Assembly (NCBI GenBank): GCA_006384855.1
Contig: VCJN01000243.1
Location: forward strand, 62,001-126,000
Reading direction: 5' to 3'
Origin: Tetraselmis striata
Taxonomy: Eukaryota; Chlorophyta; Chlorodendrophyceae; Chlorodendrales; Chlorodendraceae
Length of the DNA stretch: 64,000 nucleotides
Below the pieces are notes generated by a model. It made no database searches and had not been told where the DNA came from. It saw only the letters and a list, made by a program, of their open reading frames with translations. A program made the position numbers and the translations under genes. Below are positions 34,290 through 44,374 of the stretch, piece after piece (position 1 is the first letter of the stretch; the number at the start of each line of letters is the position of its first letter).

Positions 34290-35240
34290 CTAACCGCGGC
34301 AGCTCAGGCACCGGCCGAGGGGCGACCTGCGGGCATAGCACCATCACCAGCACCATCCAGCCCAGTAGAACTGACACTAATAGCGACCCCAACGGCCCAG
34401 GCTGAACCGCAGGTCACCGACACTACAGAGGCGAGGGCGCGGTCAAAACTGCCGTAGTCGCAGCCAACGACCGACGCCGAATAACAACATCAAAGCCCGC
34501 CCCTGGTGCAGCCCGCCCGGCCCGTACTGCTCCTACTGCCATAGCCCCGACGGCGAACGCAGTGACGGGAGCACATGCAGGCGACGAGGACGAACTCGAA
34601 CTGAACTTCAAGGAAAACGACAGCACCGTTGATGTGCATACCGCCCGTCGCGGACCAGCGGAGGTGCTAACTATGGCTGACGTTTCCCTCGACCCCCCCC
34701 AACGCTCTCCAGCGCAGCGCACATTCATCCACGAGGGAACACTTGGCGGCACCACATGAAAACTTGTCGAGCTTCAGCACCTGTTCACCGCGGAGACCGC
34801 CGAGCTGCTTGCCATGTCCTCCCCAGCCAGTCAGCCTACTGTACTCGCGGCTGAACTCGCCCGACTCACAGCGGAGTCACATCGCCTGCGAAACCCCCAA
34901 CGCCACTCGATGTAGCTCGAGCAACGCCCCCACCAGCCCCTCCCGGCATGCAAGGGCAATGGAGCAGCACCTGGCCAGCGCAAGAAGAAGTCGCCCAAGG
35001 GTCGTAGCCGCTCAAGCGGCACCACCCGCAACCGCAGCAGGAGCAAGCCGCGCCTCTCGGGCACTCGCGACTGCGACTGCGAGTGGATGGGAGATTGACG
35101 ACGAAACAGCCCACCAATCCGGCAGCTCACACCAGTAACGGCCGCTCGATCCGCCGCTGCGACAAGCCGACCAGCAGACCCAAGAACACAATCCGCTACT
35201 AGGTCTTGCAACCGGTGCTGCCACGGTGCTATATTTTCAC
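34290..35240 (+). pseudogene. Decayed gag-like sequence, acidic then Ser/Arg-rich
   Basis: Plus-strand frames include AGDEDELELNFKENDSTVDV (34562-34759), then a leucine-rich helical stretch (AAELARLTAESHRLR) and a basic tail KKKSPKGRSRSSGTTRNRSR in another frame. Charge distribution and position upstream of RNase H/recombinase remains (35.7-37.85 kb) fit a DIRS/PAT-type gag, but no domain was recognised. It may be the right half of the sequence at 23.6-25.5 kb, split by the gypsy insertion. Confidence 0.35.
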
Positions 35241-35560
35241 GCAATTAGGACAGTACCGCCCGAAACACGGGACATCCCATCGCTGATTACCGCAGCAGTT
35301 CTCCCCATGCATATATAACAATCCGTACTCTAGTGAAGGAGGGCATCGCAGCCCCCGCCAAACTCTACTAGCCGGCTCAACGGTGGATAATTACTGAGCC
35401 ACAATTAGCTATTCCGGTGAGCCCCCTGCCTTCCCCATCTTACCTGCTTAGTAGCTGTAGGCGGGACGCTTTGGCTGCCTACGCTTACCTGATGAGCTCT
35501 CAATGGGATAGGCTTGACTCAGGTGGGGACACTAGTGGAGGGCTACTATCCCGTTGGAAG

Positions 35561-35725
35561 GAGGAGGGGCTAGGACACAAAAGAGGACGGCCGGTAGCTT
35601 GAGCTGTAATTACACTTAGTGTTCCCTACCATGTTGGTTAGAGATATAGCACGCCCTAAGAACAGCTCAGTCTGAGCTAGTGGCCGCAGCAGACTAGGAG
35701 TTGCAATCTCAATCTCAATTCAAAT
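35561..35725 (+). repeat. Repeat family E, copy 1 (direct)
   Basis: Matches 38765-38924 in the same orientation. An inner part (GTAGCTTGAGCTGTAATTACA through the CCCTAAGAAC box) matches 37880-37968 in inverted orientation. The direct-plus-inverted arrangement around recombinase-element genes recalls the terminal repeats of DIRS/PAT retrotransposons. Confidence 0.7.
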
Positions 35726-35749
35726 ACGCACAACAGTGGACCGGTCGAC

Positions 35750-37840
35750 CGCCGAAGCTGCGGGAAAAAGAATTACCGATCATGTTAGGAAGGCGGTGCC
35801 GCGGCGGGGAGCGAGGTGGACCGGCAGAGATGCAGGGGCGTTGCGCCGTTTTACCTCGGGGCCATGCCTATTTGACGGAGTTATACGCAACGAGAGATAC
35901 ACTCCTCGCCATCCTCATGTCGAGCCTGACGGACGAGTGGGACCCAGATGAGCTATGTCGCATCGGCGACCCGGCAATCGCGGAACTTGGTTGGTGGCTG
36001 GATTTGCTACGACGCACACGATTGTATGTGCGATGTCGTTTGATCGAGGCGTGCAATCAGAGGACGTGGTGCTCACGCGGCCTTTTCTTTGGGACGATGC
36101 TGGCCCGAGTACGCTATGGGGAAAATCGGCTTTACTTTTGCTGCCTAACGATGCGGAAGTGTCGCTACCGTTGCACGAAACCCGACCTGAACCTAAGGTA
36201 CCGGGGGTGCTGCCGACAAGCAGGGGCAATCAGGGGCGCGATGGGAAGAAGAAGAAGAAGCGGAGCGCCAAGGCGGGGGGCGGCAAGGGTCGCGGCAGCG
36301 GCGGTGGGGCTGCGCGGCGCGGCGCGGACGAGGCCAATATTTCACAATTTCAAGGGCAATATTTCGGACGCATTGGGTTTTGCAGGCGGCGCTTGGTGGC
36401 GTAATGAACGGATGCGTTATAGCTTTACGCAAGTTTGCTCGTACGAATCTCGGCGGCGGTCATGCGGGAATTGTATATGATGCCGGACGTATTACACCAA
36501 GTGTGGCCACGGTTACGCAACACATGCATTTTGTTCCGCCCAGACAATGAAGCGGCCGTTAGGGCGGATAACAATATAATTTTGACGTACCCCCACATCA
36601 CCAAGTTGTTATTCCTCGCGTATCACCAAATGTGCCTCACGTACAAGCTGCACTTAGTGGCACGTCACATACCGGGGATAAACAACGGTCCGGCGGACGG
36701 CGTTTCGCGGCTGAAGGGGTGGCTGGACAATAAAGATTGCCAGTTGTTGCTCGCCATCTACCAGCGCCTCCTCACGGAGGTCGGACCCTTTGACGTTGCC
36801 TGCATGCTCAGACCCCCTCGGCCGGAACGCTCACTGCGAGATTTTTGGGTTGGCAATCGATATTGCTCTCTTCGCTATCATCGGCGGAACCGGCGTGTTT
36901 ACTGCAACCCGCCGTTCGCGTTGATCAAGGCGATTCTCGATCATTTTCGGGGCCGAGTTTCACGCGGCCCCCACCGCGACGCCGGCCACGTTCGTACCGC
37001 CGACGTGGTTTTCTGCACCATCGTGTAAACTGCTGCTCGCTAGAGCCCGCGTCGTCGTTGATTTTTTCCGGCAAGGCAAGGCCATGTTTACGCGCCCGGA
37101 TTGGCGCCTCGCGTCGCGAGAGCAACCGGTGCCGCGCATCAGCGCATATTTTGCGGCCCAACCGAGTGGATCTTTGTTCTAATTCATTTCCCGTCTGTGT
37201 TGTTGGAGGGCAGCGACCCGAATAACGTCGACCTGCCTCGCTTGTAGTGCAACATATACGCGGACGGTCTATTTCGGCGCGGATTGTGGGATGGCGTTGT
37301 GCGCGAGATGCGTGGGGCGAAGAGACACCAGCGCACCTGAGTGGTTTATATGCACTACAACGTGCACTTTGCCATCTAGAAAAGCAGAATGGTCACGCTG
37401 CTGAATTTACCATACTTAGGCAATTGGTGCACAATCTGGAAGCACATGGCCTCAGGACCTCGTCGAAGGAAACCTACGATGCGGCGTCGCTTGCCATTTT
37501 CTAGCAGTGCCATAGGTGTGTCACCCCGCCCTCATGTAACGGTGGACGGACTGCTGGGCACATTTATTGTCCACTGCATTTATGACTCGAAGGCATCAAC
37601 CTACAATAATAGGAGCTAGAATAGCCGCTATCAATGATTGGCATTGGCGTCAGCATCGCTCGCGGTCACGCGTTGGATGGTTGTTGGCAAACCCGTGCCA
37701 GGAGGCGGCGGTCAGACAGGGAACTATTAAAGGCGATGATGGCCGCCAAACGGGATCTGCGCAAGCCTGGCACACGCCTTGGTCGAATACAGCAATATTT
37801 ACATGCACGGTTTCAACCTCAGCCGGTCATATGAAATGAA
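35750..37840 (+). pseudogene. DIRS/PAT-like tyrosine-recombinase retrotransposon, internal part
   Basis: Order: reverse-transcriptase thumb and connector (AYLTELYATRDTLL, AIAELGWWLDLLRR, about 35865-36020); RNase H (FRPDNEAAVRADN and VARHIPGINNGPADGVSRLKG, about 36520-36720); an adenine-methyltransferase-like motif (VYCNPPFALIKAILDHF, about 36896-36950) as found in DIRS elements; then the N-terminal domain of a tyrosine recombinase (SSKETYDAA and VDGLLGTFIVHCIYDSKASTYNN, about 37455-37620). The reverse-transcriptase palm and the recombinase catalytic half are missing and the frames are broken. Assignment rests on domain order and motifs. Confidence 0.65.
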
Positions 37841-37879
37841 ATTTAAATTGATTAGAACGTGCTAGTGTGTTGCTCTCCA

Positions 37880-37968
37880 CCACCGAGACCGAGTTGTTCT
37901 TAGGGCATGCCATCTCTAACCATAGTAGGGAACACGTATAGTGTAATTACAGCTCAAGCTTTCGGCCA
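37880..37968 (-). repeat. Repeat family E, copy 2 (inverted)
   Basis: Reverse complement matches about 85 bases of 35597-35680 and 38793-38876, including GCATGCCCTAAGAACAACTC. With copy 1 it brackets the RNase H/recombinase remains. Confidence 0.7.
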
Positions 37969-38764
37969 CCCTCTTTCGTTTCCAAACCCCGCCTATTTCT
38001 ATCACGTGATCATTAGCTATGTTATTTTCGGATAACTACATCTATCGCAAGCGGTCGCCAATAACAGTGACTACCGCTAATCGGCAGTACGGGGGTTATG
38101 AATACTATACTCGCCCCGCGCCCGAAATGGTTATCATGTACATCGGTAGTAATGCACCGCCGGCACCGCGCAATGTTCGGTCGTCGTGCTGCGTCTTGGC
38201 TCCACCTGCCGCCATCGCTGAAAATATCCCGCAAGTCGCGGCGCTGATCGCCATAGCGCGCGGGCTGTGGCGGTCCGCCGGCCCCGGCCGCGGTCCGCCG
38301 ATGCTGCCTCCATCCCGTAGTGTGTATAGGTGGGCTGAGGGGGGAAAGGCGGGCGCCGACGTGGTCGCTCCGTGGTCGGCAGGTCGGTCTTGCTTGCCGG
38401 CGCGCCGCTTATTGCCTTCACATCACGCCTCATCGATGTAGCCGCCGTTTTAGGGTCAGACTGAGCTGGCCGCCAGCGGACTCCTCCCGCTGCATGGCTG
38501 CGACTCCCTCAGGGCACTCCGGCTCCTGTCTCCTGGCCCCTAAGTCGCTGCCATGCCCGGCCTCTCCGCCCCCGAACGCCCGCCCTGCCTGTAAGTGTCG
38601 GGCTCTTGTGTCCTCGCGCTCGCCGCGCCCGCCCGTTCTCACGGGGCGGCTGAGTGTTTCCCGGGTGTTATGAACGGGTCGGCCGCAGGGCTCCGCCGAA
38701 CACTCCGCTGTACTAGGCCGGGATTCGAGTGATTCACAGGTGGAGCACAAATGGATGGGGGAGG
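37969..38764. other. No gene recognised
   Basis: GC-rich sequence between two family E repeats. The frames at 38019-38441 and 38430-38786 overlap on opposite strands and resemble nothing known. Confidence 0.3.
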
Positions 38765-38924
38765 GAGGAGGGGCTTGGACACACAAGAGGAAGGCCGGTA
38801 GCTTGAGCTGTAATCACATTTAGTGTTCCCTACCATGGTTAGAGATAGCATGCCCTAAGAACAACTCGGTCTGGGCCAGTGGAAGCAGCAGATTAGCAGC
38901 TGTAATCAATTTCAATTTCAATTT
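38765..38924 (+). repeat. Repeat family E, copy 3 (direct)
   Basis: Direct copy of 35561-35725, starting GGAGGAGGGGCTTGGACACA. It is followed by a run of AATTTC units. Confidence 0.7.
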
Positions 38925-40630
38925 GGGTGGGGGGTACGCTAGGTCTTATGCAGGTCGGTCGCGGGTCGTAACGAGATACGAGAACACGATTTCGAACAGC
39001 CCTCGCGAGTAGGTTGTCACCGTCATCCGAGTCGTACAACCCCCTCCCCACCCGTAGGCGGACCTCGGAGAGGCCGACGCAAGGCCGAGGTCGTACGTGA
39101 ATTATTTTTAGCAGCCCCCCGTACATGGCTGCTGCCCGGCGGCGCCAGCGGTGCTACCGGGACTACAAGTAATTTTTAGAAAAGCCCCATGTAGGGCTTT
39201 CAAGTCGTCGCAGGATCCAAGGACCCGCCACAACCGGCCACCCCGCTCAGCTCCCTGCCGCACCCAACCGGGCACGGGTCTTAGGAGTTACTAGCGCCCA
39301 CCGCGTGGAGGTGAGGGTGGTGCCGCCGGGCCTGCCGCACCCATGATCCTCCGCTCCTGCTGGATCGCTGCCTGGCGGCGGGCGCCTAGCCAGTCATATG
39401 GTATCCTTCAGCGATTATGCCTAGTGTTTTTGAACCTAGGGTGTTTGCGGAGAGGTGGTACAGCGTAGCTTCGGATAACCAATACCGCATCCTCCAACAC
39501 GGGACTGTGGCATTTGATTCAACCTCAGACGTGCGAGTTATTTGCAGGGATGCACACTCTCCATATCCGTACATTCACATCTTGGTCAATTTTGATTAAA
39601 AATGTGGACAGCGTGCAAGCACTTTTTGCTTATATTCCAGATGACATCGCATCATTAGATGTCAAACCGGTGCATCTGCTAGTAGATCAATACCAGGAGG
39701 CATTTCGGCCTCCTCCTCCGACTGGAAGTTTCTTGCTCATACCACCAGCCACACCGGGCCACCAGGGTTGGGGCCAGCTACGTTTTATAGCAAACCTTGA
39801 GCTAGATTTTTCTTGGCATTTAAGCAAGCATGTGTCCGGGCGTATCCCGACGCTGCAGCCCGCACCGCGGATTTGTCACGGGTTTCCAGCCATCTGCTTG
39901 GGCCGGAAGTCGCTCGCCACATGGATGTGGAAGGCGTACAATAGTCGGCGGCTGATCTCGGATGTGGGCCCTTGGGCCTGCAGGAAGGATGCGATGGATG
40001 CATATTTCGCACATATGTGGCAAAGATTTTGTTGTTGATTCGTAATTTATAATTACCAGCGAGCATCATCCAGCGCCACGCGCGGCGTCCCAATAATAAC
40101 CTCATACCGTCGTGCCGTGCACGGGCCCGCCGCATGAGCCTACACGGAATTCTCCGGCGGAATGAATTCTCTGCCTATGACGCCCGTTGTATATGCAGCG
40201 CATACACGCCGGCGTGCCTTGCATGTCTTGCGAAGGTTAGTTCGGGTGGTGCCCCGCCCACACGCCAAGCATACACAGCAGGGTTCGGGGGATGGAGATG
40301 CACCCGGAACTGGCTTCCCGGCGACGACCTCCTTGTTGATGACGCTGCGGATTACGCAGCATTTGTGTAAACGTCGGCGTGCACTTACTTAGTTGATCTC
40401 GCCGGTGTTAAAAAACGGGCGCCGTGAACTACGGCGCAACCTGAAGTCTGTGAGTATGTTGGGAGTCATGTCTAAGGTTTTGGGTGCTCTTCATCGGTAA
40501 TCTCGAATATGAATAAAGCTATAGCCCGCACCTCAAACTAGCTAAGACTATTGCGCGGCGGGGGCCATTTCGAGCAAACACTTGAGATGTAATGTGATTA
40601 CATCTCAAAAGATTGTGGCCCAACCCGCCT
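38925..40630. other. Unrecognised region with a 174-codon frame
   Basis: The plus frame 39514-40038 (VDQYQEAFRPPPP..., ELDFSWHLSKHVSG..., DAYFAHMWQRFCC) and the upstream frame 39417-39599 (EPRVFAERWYSVASDNQYRI) read like protein but match no family known to me. They could be one broken gene or element ORF. Nothing else was seen. Confidence 0.3.
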
Positions 40631-40975
40631 CCAAAAATGCCCATTTCGCCGACTTCGGAGCTGTCGGCGAAATGATGTTTTTGGAAGGGGCGGCACAGCC
40701 GGGTGCGTCGCGCGCGCTCCGCTTTGCATGCGCGGCGTTACGAATATATAAACTAATTATTCAACGCTCATTGACAGCTCTTGCACAGATGACCTAGCTG
40801 GAGAAGCGTTGTCCTCCAACGGGCAACAACCGCATGGGCGACGGAGGAGGAAGATCAAGCGAACGACTAAAATTATAGTTAAGGGTGTAGTGGGCCGCGG
40901 GGGTCGTAGGAACCTCAGATGGTCGTAGGAGGTCTGCAAGATCCGGCTCAGTTTCGACTTTTTAATCGCTCCCGC
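40631..40975 (+). repeat. Dispersed repeat family C, copy 2
   Basis: Second copy of 17735-18080. It starts in a strong inverted repeat: 12-bp perfect arms 40642-40653 and 40663-40674 around a 9-base loop, extending imperfectly to 40631-40684. In copy 1 this hairpin has decayed. Confidence 0.7.
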
Positions 40976-41397
40976 CCACCTCGCCCTACGCTCTAGAGGA
41001 GTAGGAGTATGGTCACATGTATAGTGGCTGCTCCTCGACATTAATCCAGCGAAGCGTCGATTTTTCGGCGGTGAGCTTTATTGCCGTACGGGTACCCGTA
41101 TAGTGCAGCGGATCGGGCCTATAGGTGCATGACTATAAGCGCTTATCTACTGGCATGTACTACCAAGTATTATAATTAACCCACCCGCCCGCCCACCCGC
41201 CCACCCACGGTCCTTAATTACACAGCCGTCCGATTACGATCTCACGGTTGGGAGGCTATGAGTACTGGTACTCGCTACTCGCTGCTGGTAGTGGAAAAAA
41301 AACTATGGTTCTTCAAAGCGCTGGCAATGCGAACGCTCGCTGCTGGTACTGGTATTCGCTACTCGTTGCTTGTATTGCTGGTACTGCTGAGACTGGC
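40976..41397. other. Intergenic with CCCAC-type simple repeat
   Basis: Contains CCCACCCGCC units (about 41180-41212) and degenerate GGTACTGGTA/CTCGCTACTC units (about 41260-41400). No gene was seen. Confidence 0.5.
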
Positions 41398-41450
41398 GTG
41401 AATTACAAAAAGGGCATTAACAAATCCACCTACTGCTAAAAGTAATACTA
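41398..41450 (+). repeat. Short repeat family D, copy 2
   Basis: About 50 bases nearly identical to 48581-48630 (TGAATTACAAAAAGGGCA through CCACCTACTGCTAAAAGTAA). It lies just beyond the point where the DCC-family gene is cut off. Confidence 0.7.
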
Positions 41451-41611
41451 GAAATTATCAACACATCAAGTCAACACATGGCTCCGTCTGGTGAGCAATG
41501 GCTACTCGTGCTGTTACGAGGAAGCGCTACATGTAGAGGGTGAGAGGAAAGGGCCAGGCAGGGGGACCGGTGAGGTGGGTAAAAGGGTCGAGGAGGAGGG
41601 GGAAGGGTCAC

Positions 41612-42226
41612 TTGGTGTAGCCGGTCGTAATCGGCCCGTTCGGTCCGGTCGTCTTCTCCACCAGCACCACCGTGCTCATGTCCACCGGCATACCCTGCTC
41701 GCCGCACGCATACGCAGATGCCGCGCCGTCAGGTGCCCCACTACGCGGTATGGATTCTCCCGCAGAGTGCGGATAAAGAGGCTGTACGAACCGCCGGCGA
41801 GTACTCTCGGCGCGTGCTCTTTTCGCCGAACAACCGCCGGTGCCCCCCCCCCCCCCCCCCCCCCACACCTCCGACGGGCCAACGTGAGGCAAAAGACAGT
41901 TCCCTCCCCAGATCCCCATGCTGTCCACCAGCCTGCCCAAGGTCGCGCACCGTCATCTCCAGCAGCTGCGCGCCGCGGTCCGACTGTTGCGTCTCTAAGA
42001 ACACGTTAGAGGGGCAGCCGCGCGCCAACATGAACTTCACAAAGCCGGAGCACAACACGCAGTCGCCATCGATCAGCAGCACCGCCTGATCCGACATCTT
42101 GGGAGTGCCGGGTTTGAGGGATGCGAGGCGGGTGGGAGCGGGTGACTGGCTACTGACGGCCGGGCTGCTGGTGCTGGCGGGTCGGGGAGTGCATTGCAGT
42201 TGGTGATGGGCGTTGCCTTCACGCAC
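41612..42226 (-). pseudogene. DCC-family (DUF393) thiol-disulfide oxidoreductase-like gene, 3'-truncated
   Basis: Exon 1 (42226 or 42097 to 41951) encodes SDQAVLLIDGDCVLCSGFVKF, the D-x-D-C-x-x-C signature of the DCC family, then QQSDRGAQLLEMT. Exon 2 (41694-41612) encodes GMPVDMSTVVLVEKTTGPNGP...YTK, the expected next strand; the phase agrees if the donor at 41611 is used. The intron holds a C/G run (41846-41863). The upstream 43 residues (ATG 42226) are Ser/Pro/Thr-rich and could be a plastid transit peptide. The rest of the family domain (SDAxLR..., the conserved RD...NRY end) is absent; instead repeat family D begins near 41470. Family members are small redox proteins of mostly unknown substrate. 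Probably a broken gene. Confidence 0.7.
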
Positions 42227-42582
42227 CTGCTCACAGCGCCGCGCGTCCGGTCAACAGTGCGCGCGTCGTCGTCCTCGTCGTGGGTTGACGGAGCAAGAAA
42301 ACAGAAACAAAACGAAATTAACACGATATTTCAGTATATTGCGTCATTGCTCTTACACCGCGTCGCCGCGCGCCGGCATGTACTTATACAGGGTCTACTG
42401 GGACCAAGTACAAGGTCTACTACAGGGTGATCTACAATAAGGTCTACTACAGGTCTACTTAACCGCAAGATTCCCCATGCTGCTTATTCGGCCGCAGTTG
42501 CGCGGGTGATAGGCCTTCACCCGCGCGGGGGTTCCGCGCTTGTCACATGCCCGCCTGGCCCCACATGTGGTATTGACCCCTT
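42227..42582. other. Intergenic
   Basis: Holds a short array of (A)GGTCTACTA-type units (about 42386-42462) and no recognisable gene. Confidence 0.4.
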
Positions 42583-43440
42583 ATGGCTTCGGTCTATACG
42601 GATGGCTCGAACCGGAACGCTACGGATTTTGTCGTGGATCATCTGCCCATCTTCCCCGTTGCGAACTACAAGCAATGCATGCATACTTCTTTGAAAAATC
42701 CGTGGGCTTCCATGGGGATTGAAGCAGGGGCGGTGCTTGACCGGGACCGCTCGGGAGTCGGCGACTTGACCCTTGAGACAAGTGGGCTGACCGCGGATGA
42801 GGCAGACCGCTCGCGGCCGTCAGACTTGACGCTGGCGGGGTGGGGGATGCCGGCGTGCGATTACGTGATCGATTTCGCGTGCGTGTCCTCCACGATCGAC
42901 TCCTACTTGGGGCAACGACCCCCGCTAGTGCTCCCCGGGGATCACGGCGACCGAGGCGGACCACAACAAACTGGCGGCGGACCGTGCTTCTTCCGGCGCG
43001 GTTGAGGGTGTGCACCGGTACTACCTTCTTGTGGTTGAGGATCGCGGTCGCCTCGGAAAATCCGCTTTGACGGTGGTCTATATCGTCGCGGTGTAGCTTG
43101 CTGTGCGCAACTTCCCTGACGGCCCCTCCGCCCCGACTTCATGCTTCATCCTATACGTGGCTAGTCCGTCCAGGCCCTTCGGAACTTTGTCGCTAGCCAA
43201 CCCGCTGAGTTCCGCCATCATCACCTGTCGCGCACGCGGCGGGGGTTGTCGCAGCGAGTCTATGCTTGCGTGCATGGTACCTTGGGCGGCATTCACTCTG
43301 CCGGAGTGCATACGGCCAAGTCCGATGCGTCTGCCCGTGGTCATTCCGCATCCTCTTCTGGTGTTGTTTCCACCTCGCAATTGTTGTAGGACGTTTCCCA
43401 TATTGCCTTTTCGGGTGATTCCTGATCGCCTTTTGCTCAA
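42583..43440 (+). pseudogene. LINE C-terminal nuclease-like domain (repeat family B, copy 2)
   Basis: The frame 42583-43005 includes DRSRPSDLTLAGWGMPACDYVIDFACVSSTIDSYLGQ. After frame changes comes GVHRYYLLVVEDRGRLGKSAL and the tail shared with 4573-5095. The RPxD...lD motif followed by a VVEDRGRLG strand resembles the restriction-like endonuclease region of non-LTR retrotransposons (inference). No reverse transcriptase is attached. Stops at 43096 and frame shifts make it nonfunctional. Confidence 0.5.
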
Positions 43441-43690
43441 TGGATTGTGTCCCAGCCTAGGCCCAGCGCCCCAGCCCCTCCAAACAAGCAGTCTTCTATC
43501 TACTCGTACAGTCGTAGGACGTCGATGTACTATACTTGGTACTATTCGCAAATTTCACAGATGACGGGCGGAAACAATACGAAAAAATCAGGCAAAATTG
43601 TCCTTGTACAGCAGCTCATCGTCATCATATACAGTGGTTACATGGGCTACCTGTCGCTGCAAAAGACGATCAGTGTATCGTCATCATATC
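43441..43690. other. Flank of copia element 1
   Basis: Short frames only. It ends in the target site ATCAT at 43691-43695. Confidence 0.4.
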
Positions 43691-43695
43691 ATCAT

Positions 43696-44200
43696 TGTTG
43701 GACCCAGGGTACCCCGGTACCCTGAATCCGCTTTTTCTCTCTGTGAAATCCGCATTTTTCCAGTGAATAACTGGCTGCCGTACATGTGCCTAATTTGGAC
43801 CTTATGGCAGAAGTACGACACCCAGTTGTTACCAAAGACTGGCACCTAGGCATCTTTGCCAGTTGGCCTTCTTAGACGGAGAGGTGTCCGTCCTAATTGA
43901 CACCTAGCCGGCTGGTATAAATTGCCAGCCTCGGTTCCTTGTAATTCAGTCAACTGCTTTTTTTAGAAATATTCCGACTCACCCTTTCTCTCTCGTGACA
44001 GTGCCACTCAGCCATCACCACGGCGACAGCGACTACCTATCGTCCATCGCCCACGGCTCATAGCAGCTCTTTGCCTTTCCAGCTTGCACCTTGCTTGCTA
44101 GCACTCGACGTGATTCGACGTGTGCACGCCGACTCTCGCCGACTCTCCCCCCATCAGTGACAGTGCCACTCAGCCATCACATCGACAATCCCCTCCGACA
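43696..44200 (+). repeat. 5' LTR of copia element 1
   Basis: 505 bp with TG...CA ends. It contains a TATAAATT box at about 43916 and is followed by GGTTTTTGGGCCCTCT, also found after the 5' LTR of copia element 2 and so the likely primer-binding region. Confidence 0.93.
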
Positions 44201-44374
44201 GGTTTTTGGGCCCTCTGTTTTGGTTCGACGTCTTGCCCCGTGCTCGACGCCTGCCAGAGGCTTCAACCTGCGTGTATCTCGACCCTCGACAGTTTTCAAC
44301 GATCGACGGCGACGTGCGACGAGATTTCTCTTCCCACCCGCCCATCCTACAGTTATGCATCTTCCACCTTCGTG

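Noticed and set aside
36896-36950. NPPF motif as a stand-alone adenine methyltransferase gene
   Set aside because: It directly follows RNase H in the same frame, the known arrangement in DIRS-type elements, and is only a fragment.
39514-40038. Host gene candidate of 174 codons
   Set aside because: No family recognised, an upstream companion frame is out of phase, and the surroundings are repeats; listed only as an unrecognised region.
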